64,000 nucleotides of DNA from Diphasiastrum complanatum (lineage: Eukaryota > Streptophyta > Lycopodiopsida > Lycopodiales > Lycopodiaceae): positions 6,827,315 through 6,891,314 of the forward strand of contig CM055093.1 of NCBI GenBank assembly GCA_029204225.1. Reading direction: 5' to 3'. The number at the start of each line of letters is the position of its first letter. Position 1 is the stretch's first letter. Below the pieces are notes generated by a model. The model made no database searches, was not told where the DNA came from, and saw only the letters and a list, made by a program, of their open reading frames with translations. A program made the position numbers and the translations under genes. Shown here in pieces: positions 22,224 through 33,897 of this stretch.

Positions 22224-22860
22224 TTGTTGATCTGGATATGAAACCATTAAAGAGCATCAAAAAGCTTGACCAAGATTTGAAAAGGATGGGAATCAACAAT
22301 CAGTCAACCAATAGCCCACTACGAGAACGCAAATCCCTATATAAGGCCAAAACCATTGAGTGGAAAGTTAAGAGCGATAAAGGAGGAATCAAGACTGAGT
22401 TGATACGAAAATCTGTCAGGATGTTGTAGAAGAACCAAAGTCTGCGCATGATGTACCATAGTACTTCAAGAATTACGAGATGGATGAAGTGGTAGTAGTC
22501 ATGCCCAGAGCTAAGAGAGAACCTTTAGAAGAAACCTCCCAAGGAGCCAATGTCTACAAAGGTCTATCTTGCACGAAAGAGATAGATCTAGATAAGAAGG
22601 GAGAAGAAAGTTGTATAGTATCAGAAGGAGAAGATGTAGAAGGAAAGCACTTCTTTGCAAATACCGCAACTGTCTTGCTTGGAATTACATGGAGCTAAAG
22701 GGCATATCACCAGATGTTGTGGGTCACACCATTCCATTGGTTGATGGTGCAAAATCCACAGTTATGAGGCCCTATGATTCGCCCTATGCCCAGTTGATCC
22801 AATTGAAGAAGCTTCTGGATGTAGGATTCATCTACGAGTTGGAACACACTGATTGGGTAT
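22224..22860 (+). pseudogene. Family-G pol spacer and RT start (copy G6)
   Basis: Continues the element interrupted by Copia. Pieces: VVVMPRAKREPLEE near 22490, parallel to VIMLPKAHRDPEEQ in G5; WNYMELKGISPDVVGHTIP, parallel to WTYQDLKGIPTSVIEHTIP; and LLDVGFIYELEHTDWVSPIV, the start of RT. Frames shift between pieces. Confidence 0.7.
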
Positions 22861-23640
22861 CGCCGATCGTGGTAGTACAAGAAACTTAGAATCTGTGTGG
22901 ACTACAAGAAACTAAACGATGTAACCAACAAGGACCATTTTTCTTTGCCATTCATGGGAAATGTGTTAGAGAGAATAGCCAGAGAAGAAGCCTATAGTTT
23001 TCTAGATGGGTTTAGTGGCTATAATCAGGTGTCGATAGCCCCAAAAGATTAGCACAAAACTGCATTCTCCACTTAGTGGGAAATGTATGCTTATAGTGTG
23101 ATGCCATTTGGATTGTGCAATGCTCCCAGCACCTTCCAACGAGTGATGAGATATGCTTTCAAGGACTTTCTTTGGAAATTTTTTGAAATTTTGATGGACG
23201 ACTTGTGTGTCCACTCCTCTAGAGTCCAACATCTAGCTTGCTTAGAGAAAGTGTTCATCCACAATGTTGATTATTCAGCATATCCCTAAACCTGGCCAAA
23301 TGCCAATTTTTGGTCACGCATGGCATAATGCTAGGCCATGTAGTTTTGAGACATGGTATCACCATAGACATCGACAAGATCCACATAATACTTGCTTTGC
23401 CTGAGCCAGGAACTGTATGTGAAGTACAGATCTTTATGGGGCATTGCAATTATTATCGAAGGTTTGTCCTGAATTTTGCTAAGCTGGCCCATTTGATCTA
23501 CTTGATGACCATCCAACTAGAATGGATAGTTGAAGCCACTGAGGCTTTCCACAAACTCAAGAAGGCCATAGTTACTACACTTATCCTTCGACCCCCTATC
23601 TGGACCATAGAATTCCATGCCCATACAAACAGAGTCTAAA
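22861..23640 (+). pseudogene. Family-G reverse transcriptase (copy G6)
   Basis: Plus-strand pieces give SFLDGFSGYNQVSIAPKD, YSVMPFGLCNAPSTFQRVM, then LMDDLCVHSS where YLDD is expected, MLGHVVLRHGITIDIDKI and FMGHCNYYRRFVLNFAKL. Many in-frame stops and a changed active-site leader (LMDD) show it is dead. The MPFGLCNAP motif shows Ty3/gypsy type. Confidence 0.8.
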
Positions 23641-25032
23641 TATGCCATAGGGAGTGTCCTGACACATCTTGGAGAATACAAGAAAGATTACCATATCTAT
23701 TTCACTAGTAGGCAGTTGATTCCCACATAGATGAACTATACAGCCATTGAGCGCGAAGCGCTAGCCATGGTATATAGCATGAAGAAATTTTGCCATTACC
23801 TACTAGCCAATCCATTCGTCTTCTTAGTAGATCATTAAGCCCTACTGTATATGGTAAATAGACCATGCACAACTGGATAGATCACCTGATGGCTGCTGCT
23901 TCTCCAAGAGTTCGACTTTAAAATAGTTGTTCGCAAAGGGAAACAACACTATCTGGCCGATCACCTCTCACGAATCCGCAATGTTCTTGAGAGTAGAGGG
24001 GTTGACGGCAAACTCCCTGACGCAATCCTATTTCACGTTGATGTCGTCCCTGAGTGGACAGTTGATATAGTTGGATATCTTATGTCGGGACGTCCTCCCC
24101 CTTAGATGATTCAAGGTAGAATGACGTAGGTTAATCATTAAATCTGTCTCTTTCACGTTGATAGCAACATAGCTTTATCACATTTGTAATGATGGAATCA
24201 TACACCACTGTGTCCTACCGCACGAATAAGTATCGCCCACAAAGGAATAGGGAGAGAACATTTCATTGCGAAGCTACCAATAGGAAAGTGCTTCACTATC
24301 AAATTAAAAGGTGTGACGTGTGCCAATGGTTTGTGCCAACGGTTCAACCGAACCCAAGGAACGGATAGAATGTCGTTATGACCTATATTGGCTGAAATGC
24401 CATTCGAAAAATGGGGCATTGACTATGTCGGCCGTATTCGTTCAGCTGCCCGTGGCTCCCAAGCTCGCTGTGTCATCGTAGCCATCAACTACTCGACTAA
24501 ATGGGTAGAAAGCCAAGGTGGTGAGGAAGCCTAACACCAACTCCATTGCTTAATTTCTTGTATGAAAACATCCTAGTATGTTTTGGATGCCCATTAGAAC
24601 TCGTGATTAAGCACGGAATGCATTTTCTAAACGAGACTATCACTCATTTGTTATCCTCTTATCTGGTTATCTATAGAAAGAGTACACCCTATTACCCACG
24701 TTGCAACGGACAAGCAGAATCATCGAACAAGATCCTCTACGGAATTATCATGAAAATGGTTGAAGTTTCGCGATTGGATTGGGAACATAAGCTTCATGCA
24801 ACTTTATGGGCTTTCAGAACCACATTCAAAGTGAGTACTAGACAAACTCCATTTCAAATTGTGTATGGACAGGAAGTCGTAATGTCTATTGAGTTTGTCG
24901 TTCCAAGTTTGAGAGTCGCCATCACCAAACGACTTAGTACAAAGAAATCTACCAAGATGAGATTAGACAACCTTCTTCAACTTCATGAAACTCGCTTCCT
25001 AGCACCTCACACCCTAACTGTAGAGAAACAAT
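23641..25032 (+). pseudogene. Family-G RNase H and integrase (copy G6)
   Basis: RNase H relics follow FHAHTN near 23620. Integrase features: WGIDYVGRIRSAARGSQARC near 24413-24475, then 24546-25037 (163 aa) with FGCPLELVIKHGMHFLNE, TPYYPRCNGQAESSNKILYG (catalytic Glu in QAE), LHATLWAFRTTFK and QTPFQIVYGQE. The second catalytic Asp position reads IKHG where NDRG is expected, so that residue is lost. The reading is cut at 25032 by the LTR of the next element. Confidence 0.8.
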
Positions 25033-25547
25033 TGTGAAAAATCCAGCAATTTCACACGTGTGGGAAACCACAACAAATGTGTGAATGATCTTGACCATGC
25101 TTTGTGGTGGCACACAGATCACTTGTAGAGCAATCCTGCAATCTACCAACAAATCTGAGGCTAGAGCACAATCTAGAATGTTGTAGATCAAGCAAAACTA
25201 ATTCCTCACAATTAGAGAGAATACATAACCAAAATAATGTATGAAGAAGACACCAATCTCGAGTTAGAGAAAGAATATCAAAACAAGCAAAATAGCATGA
25301 GATCCAATTTTGACATTATGACATTACCAAAGCTTGATTCATCATTAGATATGAATGAGAATGATATGTACATATATAGGAGAGCCAAAATTCGTGGTAC
25401 TCCTTGCATTCAATGCATTCCCTACACCTAATCAAGTGTAAACTATTACCATATTGACACCTAACAGCTTGCATGCTGAAATTGCACGTAACTCCTACAA
25501 ACTTTGTCCAAATGTCAAATTCTCAACTATGAACCTACAAAACTACA
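25033..25547 (-). repeat. 3' LTR of the minus-strand Copia element
   Basis: 515 bp, plus strand TGTGAAAAAT to AACTACA, so TG...CA on both strands. It contains the conserved small ORF 25237-25431, which is identical in the other LTR except for one or two residues because of LTR homology, not coding function. Confidence 0.8.
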
Positions 25548-26086
25548 TGCATGTGTCCAATAGTGTTTGCATGTCTTGCACGTGACTTCCCTAGATGACT
25601 TGGACATGTGTAGAACACGTATACTGACTTGCATGTTGCATGTAGTGATTGCATGTTGCATGCATGCACACTAACTGATTTTGCACGTCATCTAGTTTTA
25701 TGCATGTCATCAAATCTAGATCTACCTAACTCAAACTCGCCCAAATCTACAAGGTCATGTGCTCAATTCACATACCTTTGATATATACAATGGAACAAAG
25801 TGAAATATGACCATCTAGACATTGTGCATGTCATGTAGCTCGAGTTTGTACATACTAGAGAATAATATTTACAACTTGTAAATGCACAAGTAAGATGATT
25901 TTCCTCATCAACCCCTATAGACAAGTTGGATGACTTTTATTCTTCACACTCCTCTTAAAAAGTTATCAACTTGGCTTGATCACTTGAACTTGAAATCCTC
26001 CAAGGTTGGTTAAATTGTTGATGAAGAAACTTTTTCTGTGTGGATTCTTTGCTTTGAATTTGAATTGAAGATGATCAAAGAATCCA
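25548..26086. other. Non-coding interior of the minus-strand Copia element
   Basis: No coding match. It is rich in GCATG and CATGCA words (TTGCATGTTGCATG near 25630-25665). It would be the 3' end of the interior, yet no purine tract is seen beside the LTR. Confidence 0.4.
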
Positions 26087-27473
26087 TCATAGCAGCACTC
26101 TTACCATAACCATGATAAGATCTCTTTGACAGAAACCTTTTCCAAATGCTTTTGAAAAATATTCCACCAATTTGCTACTATGCCAATGTACCTTCTCCAT
26201 GCCTGATGTCGATCCTGGGTTTGCAAAGTCCACATGCATGAAGTTGGCTGCACCAAAATCTGAAAAATCCGAGGCCTCCAAGCCTCATAATGACCACAAA
26301 GATCATATAGATCAAGTTTATACCTTGAGCAATATTCAAGATTAAGCACACTAGCTTCATTAGTCCAAACACTATGAACTCTATCCAAAATAGATCTAAT
26401 CTTGAAACCATACTCTAACTTGATCAAATCGAGGCTAAATACTTTCTTAAGGATGTAAGTGTCCTCATTGGATGTTTCACTTACTCTCAAAAGAAATTCA
26501 CAATATGCCTCAAAACATGAAAAAACTCATTTTTTCAAACTATGAGAGTACTAAACTCATACTTGCTCTTACTCAATTTAAGAGCATACAAATGATGATA
26601 CAATATCTTGCTTGCTAGATGTTTTGGAAACATAATCAAGTCACCAATGAAAAGAATCAATTCCAAACTAAAGATTTCATTCAAAACTAGAATAGTCTTA
26701 CTTGATTTTTGAGATAAGCAGATCTCAACTAAGTAAGATACATCATCAATCAAGGAAAGAGAAGCATAGGTGAGTAGAATAGAATGAATACCACCTTCAC
26801 TTATCCTTTCTTTTCCATGAAATAAGATCCACAAGGACTCGGCCTTGTACAATGATGAAGATCTTCTTGGACATGCATGTTGAGGATACTCCTCCTCAAA
26901 CCTCGATCTCATCACAACTTGATTACTCACCATAGCAATGACTTGTGATGCAATAAGAGACACTGTGCTCTCGGCCTCTTCCAAGATAGAAAATAGATCT
27001 TCAAAATCAAGAAAATCTCCATGCTCAAACACCTTCGAGATAGAGAGTGTAAAGGCTATGTAGCCTTCCTTGGTGGATAAGCACCCAACCATGATCCATA
27101 AGCTTGGATCTCCATCCTTCTTTCCTTCCAAAAAACCACATGCAAAGCTATAATTTTCAAGAACACTAAGGCACACAACCTTAGGCTTATAACTAAACAA
27201 GACTCCATATAGTGCACTCCTTCCATTAGCTCCATAACTCCATAAAGTTTTGCATGATGGAACATACACATGCACCTTAAAACTTGAAGAGACAAGACAT
27301 AGCCAAATGTAGCTTGTGGAAACATCAATAGTACATGCAAAGCAAGAAACACCTTCCTTGCTTACTGATAAAGAAAGATGAACATCTAAATGTTCCAACT
27401 CCATATGATGTTTTGTCTTGATAGAAGACATCAAATATGGATCCATATGTGATTTTGCCATAGAATAAGCCAA
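26087..27473 (-). pseudogene. Copia integrase-to-RNase H remains
   Basis: The 312-aa minus frame at 26535-27473 contains LFSYKPKVVCLSVLENYSFA, then LEGKKDGDP and GCLSTKEGYIAF. These line up with the Copia integrase C-terminal pattern (FGYKPKVSHLRVFG, KRDKLD, GYSTKxKGYR). At 26087-26290 HSSKLVEYFSKAFGKGFCQR resembles the Copia RNase H ending (STEEQLADIFTKAL). Motifs for the RT active site are not visible. A long open frame here might look like a host gene, but the order and matches fit a decayed pol. Confidence 0.55.
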
Positions 27474-27479
27474 CCTTGC

Positions 27480-27956
27480 TTGATCTCCTTGACCATAATA
27501 GGCATAGATATGAAATTGGAAACATCAACTTCCTATGCCATACTTCCTCTTTGGAAACACAAGTCATCAATGCAACATCACATGCACTTGCATGTATCTT
27601 GGTATATTCATATGAGTTGCTCCAAGAGTTCTTTCATTTCTATTGAACCTTTTCAAGAACTAAACAATTCAATATACACAACTGTTGGTGATGCATGTGC
27701 AATTGAAGGAGTTGGATTTTGTTCCTTGAATCTTGCATCTTCTATGAGTTTATCACTTTCCAATGTACTTTATATTCCTAATCTCACAAAGAATGAAAGC
27801 CTATTTGATGATGGTTTTGAAGTGGAATTCAATGTCAATAGTTGTTTCATAAAGAAAGAAGATAATATCCGTGCATGTGGATCTAGATATGGAGGCATTT
27901 TCAAGCTAGATGTGCATGTAAGAGTAAAAATACTTGATGTGATATTTGCTTCATGA
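27480..27956 (+). pseudogene. Copia protease/pre-integrase block in opposite orientation
   Basis: The plus-strand frame (158 aa) reads SFISIEPFQELNNSIYTTVG, ACAIEGVGFCSLNL, SLSNVLYIPNLTKN, DDGFEVEFNVNSCFIKKEDN, RACGSRYGGIFKLDV. This is the segment downstream of the Copia protease active site. Gag to its right (27963-28232) and integrase to its left both read on the minus strand. The block therefore lies in its normal place in the gene order but flipped. The alternative is a separate insertion of a plus-strand fragment. Confidence 0.75.
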
Positions 27957-27962
27957 ATGGAC

Positions 27963-28232
27963 TTAAGGATATTCCAAGTTTGAGTTGGATGAACTTATTT
28001 CTCTCAACATCTCATCAGAGCTGTTCAATTTGATGATATGAAGAGCAATTCTTGCTCTCTTCTTGAATCTCTGAGCCTCATCATAAGCTTCAGGTTCAAC
28101 ATCAATTCTTGATACAATGTCCATTACACCATAAAGAATCAACAAAGATTTTATCCTATCCTTCCAAACTGAATTGTTGAAGGTATCTAGTCTCTCACTA
28201 GTTTCAAAGAGTAAATCTCCTACAGATGCCAT
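27963..28232 (-). pseudogene. Copia gag N-terminus (minus strand)
   Basis: 89 aa starting MASVGDLLFETSERLDTFNN, then VWKDRIKSLLILYGVMDIVS and RARIALHIIKLNSSDEMLRE. This matches the start of Copia Gag and resembles the gag at 44024 (SIGVMLKANDRLTSSNYSLW, KKALHMIKINVTNELLKE). It ends at a stop at the edge of the inverted protease block; the zinc knuckle is missing. Confidence 0.8.
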
Positions 28233-28960
28233 GAATGTGAAGACTCTTGTAATTTGGACAACAAAAATGGAAGTGAATGTGTTGCTTCTCTTTTACTGTA
28301 GGAACTAAAATAATTGGGTATACTACCAAATCCTATGTAAAATCTTGCAACAGCTATGTGAGACCTATCTCACAACAGAAAATCAATCAACTTGAATTTG
28401 GATCTAGCCTCTATCTACAGATGAAGCACTTACAATTTTGATGTCAAATTTTCCCACGAGTTTCACACAATCCTTTGTGTGAAATGATGTGACTATGACA
28501 ACAAAAACTTGTCTTATCCAATTCTATCTCAGATTGAGTACCAAAACTGTGAATGATGAATCATGCATGCAATATATTCAAATCAAAAAGTGTCCACTCG
28601 GGTTTTGGGTCTCTCCCTACCCCTCTTTAAGAGCTTATAACTCCAACTAGGATCATCAGAATGAATTGGAACCAATTGCAACGGAAAGAGGGCTCTTCTA
28701 GCTTTCCAACAAGCTATAATGTCAGTATCTTTGGATCTAACATAGAGGAGATAAAGTCAAATGATGTATTCTAGTTTCCACACATGTGAAAAGTCAGAAT
28801 TCCGTACATCCTCTGTTTTGGACTGAAAATATCAGTTCTAACCTCATTCACCAAAAAACTGTTCAAGAAAAGATAGCAAAACATTGCTAAACAGCTTCCT
28901 AGCTTGAATTGACAGAAAAATCTTCATACACCTGATGTTAGTAGCATTCAAAGCATGGTA

Positions 28961-28974
28961 TGACTCTGATACCA
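28961..28974 (-). other. Primer-binding site, initiator-Met tRNA
   Basis: The minus strand reads TGGTATCAGAGTCA directly inside the right LTR, which fixes the element's orientation. Confidence 0.85.
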
Positions 28975-29490
28975 TGTGAAAAATCTAGCAACTTCACATG
29001 TGTGGGGAACCACAACAAATGTGTAAATGATCTTGACCATGTTTTGTGGTGGCACATATATCACCTGTAAAGCAATCCTGCAACCTACCAACAGATCTGA
29101 GGCTAGAGCACAATCTAGAATGCTACAGATCAAAGCAAAACTAATTCCTCACAAATAGAGAGAATAGATAACCAAAATAATGTATGAAGAAGACACCAAT
29201 CTCGAGTTAGAGAGAGAATATCAAAACAAGCAAAATAGCATGAGATCCAATTTTGACATTATGACATTACCAAAGCTTGATTCATCATTAGATATGAATG
29301 AGAATGATATGTACATATATAGGAGAGCCAAAATTCGTGGTACTCCTTGCATTCAATGCATTCCCTACACCTAATCAAGTGTAAACTATTACCATATTGA
29401 CACCTAACAACTTGCATGCTGAAATTGCACCTAACTCCTACCTACTTTGTCCAAATGTCAAATTCTTAACTATGAACCTACAAAACTACA
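28975..29490 (-). repeat. 5' LTR of the minus-strand Copia element
   Basis: 516 bp, partner of 25033-25547. It ends AACTACA, after which the two copies diverge. Confidence 0.8.
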
Positions 29491-30088
29491 GCCAAAAATA
29501 AGAAAGGACCCAAAGTAGTTAAAAATGCAATTTGGTTCAATTGAGAAATACTCATCCAAAAATTCAGTATCCTATGCACACAATTTCATGATGAATTGAA
29601 ATGACTCATAAATTATGTGTCCTACAAGCAATACACACAAAACAAACAGTTTCCAGTGAATTCTATTCACACTGTCAGTTTTATCTTGTCATTGCATTAT
29701 TCTCTGATTTCATAAGATAGTTTGGTAGATAGATGGTAGATTTGCTCCCTGTTCAGAACGTTGATCTAAGATTGAGCTAGGCTAGGATTGGTTGCATGGC
29801 TTGTAAATACATGTAGCTAAGTGAACATAACCATTTCATCCCTACTGACAGGCTGGGAAAACACGTTGTAATCTGAGAAATACTTCTGCCTGAAAATCGT
29901 TCTACACAAGAAAATTAACTGTAAAGAACTGTAACCATCAAAAGTAACAAAGGAGTAAGAAAAACCAAATAGAACCATGTTCACAGATTTGGCTGGAATC
30001 TGTGAACAGTGGGAAAGTTAGAATGCGAATTTGAGTAGATTCAAATTTGAATAGTTGGGTACATTGAATCTAGACCCAAAAATAGTAG
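29491..30088. other. Unassigned sequence
   Basis: AT-rich sequence with no ORF of interest and no clear repeat match. It may be older element sequence displaced by the neighbouring insertions. Confidence 0.3.
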
Positions 30089-30507
30089 AGTTAGCATTTG
30101 GGTGGGAAAGCCAAGTGGCCAAATAGGGTTTGGACCTGTTATAAAAGGATGTAACTCGTGGAGAGAGCAATCTTCTCTCTTCTCTATCTCATTTCATGCT
30201 TATACATGGTTCTCTGGGTTCTACTAACCATTGGTGCACTATCTTGATGATTGCTTGCAATTCTATGTGAAGAATGACCATTTATTGTTATTTTCGGATC
30301 CACTAATACAGTAGCTTGCTGGTTTTGTACGGACAACAACAGTACTTTATCATTTCATTCAAGTTTGATCAATAACTATTAGTGTTTGCATCTCATTTTG
30401 TGTGTAGATGCTGATTTTTCTACATTGGTGAGATTGGTAGTGTATTTATCTTTCTAACCAAAGATCATTCAAGTAAATTGGATTTTAAGGATCTGAAATC
30501 TTTCACA
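30089..30507 (+). repeat. Solo LTR of a Copia family (family K)
   Basis: About 419 bp closely matching 43005-43422, which is a 5' LTR because a primer site follows it. Shared landmarks: GTTATAAAAGGATG (TATA box), CTCGTGGAGAGAG, a run ending GTAGATGCTGATTTTTCTAC. Here no primer site follows (the LTR ends TTTCACA and then ATGTAG), so it is a solo or truncated LTR. No clean target duplication was found. Confidence 0.7.
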
Positions 30508-30713
30508 ATGTAGTCTTATGCCAAATTATGTCTACGGAGTTTAGATAACAATATGTCCTCTTTTCTCAACTACCTTGTCACAGAATGTATCAGGAATTTA
30601 TGGCTTATGCATAACTGAAAGTCACATAACGCTTACTTGAATGAGTGTCGACATCATTTATCCTAAGATGAGGCCATGCTATTCCCACAAGGATTTGATC
30701 GTTCAACATTAAC

Positions 30714-31559
30714 CTGGTTCTGATAGCATGTTGGGATTATTGGAGTAGAATTGCCGATAATCCTGGATGCATGAATCTACATCTATTAGATTTGAGCCAC
30801 CTCCAATAATTCGAAGATTGCTCTACTTGATCCTAGCTTCGAAGTCACTGGGATCGAAACAATCAATTCCATAGACATGCACGAGTTAGACAAATTTAGA
30901 TTTAATTGCGGAAGCGAAATATAAGTGATCATAGAGTGTAACAATTGATTAGTCACATAAATAGTTTAATCTCCGAATCAGCTTATCTACAAGACTACGA
31001 CTCAAACGATAACATAAATAATGCATACGACATGATATGAAAATACTCTGTGATAACAGAGAGAAAGATCAAATAAGACGCAAGTGAAAATTGACATAGC
31101 TTCAGAGTAACTTGGTACCTGAGTAACTTTTTTACATAGATTGTTATTGAATATATATACATGGCTATCTGATTAAAAGAATGCTTAATATGAACTTTTA
31201 CAAATAGGATTAAGGCACTTCATGCTGTTAGCAATTGTTGTTGGATAGAATCTGATTTTGTTAGAGACTCTGTTTGGGCATGATAGTGTTGAGCCGCCGA
31301 ATGGTCGAGAGTCGATGGTGACTACTCGATAGTTTGATAATGGCCGAATAGTCGATAAAAAACGACGTATAGACGATGATGCTCCAATCGATAGCTAGGC
31401 TATGTATATCACTCTCATCGAATCCTTTGTATTTCTGCAGACTGTTATAAAAACAATGTATTTCTGCAGAGTATGCGACTATTATGTATTCACACACAAC
31501 AAATGGATGGATCTAAATTAATAGTGAGATTAGGGATGGAGAAAAATAGGAGTCCAACA
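30714..31559 (-). repeat. Possible LTR with primer site, minus orientation
   Basis: The plus strand reads GGTTCTGATAGCA and then TGTTGGGATTATTGG. The first part is a one-base variant of the reverse complement of the initiator-Met primer site, and the TGTTGG start matches a CCAACA at 31554-31559. TATA-like ATATATATAC lies at about 31150. No partner LTR or coding interior is visible to the left, so this is tentative. Confidence 0.35.
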
Positions 31560-32572
31560 GTCACTATATGCCTAATGGAGTAGGAGCTTGAGCTACCACT
31601 ATATGGATGTGTGAGTTTTATTGTACCTATAGAATTTTGAGAGTTAATCAAGTTTTTATCTTGCAAACTTTTGGTCTATTCTCTCTCTATCCTAGAGCTT
31701 GAATGTGTCAAAATATCTTTTCTATTTTAGAATTAAAAAATTTCAATCTATCAAAACTTGTAATGTATCCACAAAAATACGATGTAATACGTTAAAAGTA
31801 AATATTATTCATGATAATGATGTTTTGATACATGAATTATCACATAGACTACACAATTTAGTTCTTGCGTAAATTATATAATGTTTTTTACATGAGAAAG
31901 TCGAATGGTTGTGAATGATTTACATGTTACAATGGCACACGCTATGGCGTTCTAGCCTCTTATGGTATGGGAAAATGAAAAGCCAATTTCAATAAGTGAC
32001 AAAAAAGAAAAAAGAAAGAAAAAAAGTGGACACAAAACCATAAAAGGCATATGTGCTAGAAATTGTCATGACACCTATCAATAAATTTTGAGAGGACTAT
32101 TAGTAGTATAAAGTGGAGACAACCAATGCCACTTCCAAAGTTGTCTCACGTTGAAGTCCTCACAAGCGACGTGTTTGTTTACATTGCAATCCATTGAAAT
32201 TTGTGCACCTAGCTAATATTTTCTTGTAGTTACAAACAAAATGCAATTAATATTATATGGCATGCCATGTGCTACATAATTGGCGAACCATGGGTAAAAT
32301 GAAACTCGCAAAAACTTTACTCACAGATTGTCAAAACCCATGATCCACAATTTTTTTTCATGAATACAAGCAGTTGGGAATCAAACTCACAAATAATTAT
32401 AGATGGCGTACATGTGCATACAAACCACATCATAGGTGGCTGAAAATCTGATTTTACTATAGAGGCCGAGTGCTCTAGCATTGATCTTTGGAGATGGTCT
32501 CATAAACATGATTTATTTGGCTGACTTAATTGGCAAATTGGCCACTTCAACTCAGCTATATGGTTGTGAAGT
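31560..32572. other. Unassigned AT-rich sequence
   Basis: No gene, repeat pair or known element edge recognised. Confidence 0.3.
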
Positions 32573-32875
32573 TTGAAAAGGCAGCACAATCACACAAAGT
32601 GGGCTCAATTGAAACACATACAAAAGGGGTTTCTAACAAGTCCATATGCCATACTTCGTGCAGACACTGATATTCTCCCCACGGAGCTTATTGCCATTCT
32701 TCAAACCATCACTTATTTACAAAGGCATGATACTCAAACGAAGCTTACTAATCTCGCAACTCAACACAATCAACAACCTCAATGCTCGACTTCTACTTGG
32801 TGACATTAAAAAATGGGTTGCAATCTGGAACATTCAACTCAATGTTGGCCGATTTGGTCTACCCTGGACGTTAGA

Positions 32876-32880
<5 letters not shown>
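32573..32880 (+). pseudogene. Possible LINE reverse transcriptase tail
   Basis: The 76-aa frame has SPYAILRADTDILPTELIAI then LQTITYLQRHD. The ordering faintly recalls the C-terminal part of plant LINE RTs, and a (CT)n tract follows at once. The similarity is weak and there is no AATAAA before the tract, so this is a guess. Confidence 0.25.

Positions 32881-32930
<50 letters not shown>
32880..32930. repeat. (CT)n microsatellite
   Basis: About 51 bp of perfect CT repeat on the plus strand, preceded by GAAAATA and followed by GCCAGTAGGG. Confidence 0.95.
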
Positions 32931-32933
<3 letters not shown>

Positions 32934-33235
32934 AGTAGGGTTCAATGCTTTCCTTTTTTAATTATAAAAAATACATGACATTGTCTCCCACCAGTGTCAA
33001 GTTTGATAAGAATGCTTGCAAGGATCGTGAAGACTTTGGCTTGAGTCTAAATTTGCACTTGGAAGAGAGACATGAAGAGCTTCATGTTCCAAAAAGTGTT
33101 CAATTACATAATTGTCGACTTCGGCCTCGATTCTACTTTGGCCACATTATATATAAGGCTCCCTGACTTGCGAAATGTTAATTTGAGTAAAGTAAAATTT
33201 GTCCAAAGAGCCCCAAAAACTTTCGTGCTTTTATC

Positions 33236-33366
33236 TTGCTTGACAGTCAAAACAGCTCCAGAAGCTGTCAAAAAACCAACACGCCCTAAGGTACACAATG
33301 GGATTGACAGTCAAAACAGCTGCAGAAGCTGTCAAAAAACCAGCACGCCCTAAGGTACATAATGGG
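33236..33366. repeat. Tandem duplication (two 63-64-bp units) containing an inverted repeat
   Basis: Two adjacent copies starting TTGACAGTCAAAACAGCT and ending AAGGTACAYAATGGG. Within each, TTGACAG and CTGTCAA form an inverted repeat around AGCTSCAGAAGCT, so each could fold into a hairpin. It lies about 330 bp beyond the 3' end of the GEX1 coding exons. Confidence 0.85.
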
Positions 33367-33473
33367 CCTTGCTTGCTACTTTTAGCTCCTTTTAGTATCC
33401 TGATTTATGCAAAACCGTTGATAAAAGTATTAGAAGTAACCTGAAACTTTGCTTATCTGTTGATATCCCCTTC

Positions 33474-33479
33474 TTTATT
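33474..33479 (-). terminator. GEX1: Likely poly(A) signal of GEX1
   Basis: AATAAA on the minus strand, 217 bp past the stop codon, at a normal distance for a plant 3' UTR. Confidence 0.45.
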
Positions 33480-33695
33480 CACCTCTGCCTTTTCTTCCCT
33501 TCAAGGAAACAAAAAAAAAGTCAGCACTCTATATGTAGCCTCTATCAACTCCTTGGTAGAGACCTTCCAATCTTTCTCCACTTATTGGGAAACTTAAGAT
33601 AGTTCCGTAGGTTTCATTGTGAAAAGTAGGACAGCTGCCGCCCTGCTGCATGTGTGAAATATTTGTTGTCTTGATGGAGGTAGTTCTATTCCGGC

Positions 33696-33897
33696 TTAGG
33701 ACTTACTCTGGAATGAAAGCGCTTTGTTGAGAATTTTCTGAGAAGGTGATTTATGTTGAGGATAATTCTGTTTCAAGCCATGGCTGGGATAAGATGGACC
33801 TCCTTTGTCTATAAGCTTATTCAAGTGGCCTTCCGCTTCTTCCATCAACTTCCTCTGTATCGATTGAAAGCTTAAAAATCCAGCCATATCGTCATCT
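33696..33897 (-). CDS. GEX1: GEX1 exon 5: C-terminal tail
   Basis: Acceptor ACATGTAG|AGATGAC. Encodes DDDMAGFLSFQSIQRKLMEE, HLNKLIDKGGPSYPSHG and a Lys/Ser-rich end, stopping at 33696-33698. The tail is shorter and more diverged than in Arabidopsis, as is usual for this part. Confidence 0.78.

Larger units (their letters stand above)
25033..29490 (-). mobile_element. Decayed minus-strand Ty1/Copia element
   Basis: LTR-like direct repeats at 25033-25547 and 28975-29490 (about 93% identical by eye) flank a minus-strand Copia interior. The primer site lies directly left of the right repeat. Minus-strand gag, integrase and RNase H remains are found in order from right to left, but the protease block reads on the plus strand. 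The interior is about 3.4 kb, short for Copia, so parts are deleted. I find no matching 5-bp target duplication (ACAAT left, GCCAA right) and no clear purine tract, so one edge may have been rearranged. Confidence 0.75.

Noticed and set aside
26535-27473. 312-aa minus-strand ORF as a host gene
   Set aside because: It contains diverged Copia integrase motifs (SYKPKV, STKEGYIAF) and lies in order between Copia gag and RNase H remains.
30714-31559. A complete element around the primer-like site at 30714-30730
   Set aside because: No coding interior, purine tract or second LTR could be found; kept only as a possible LTR.
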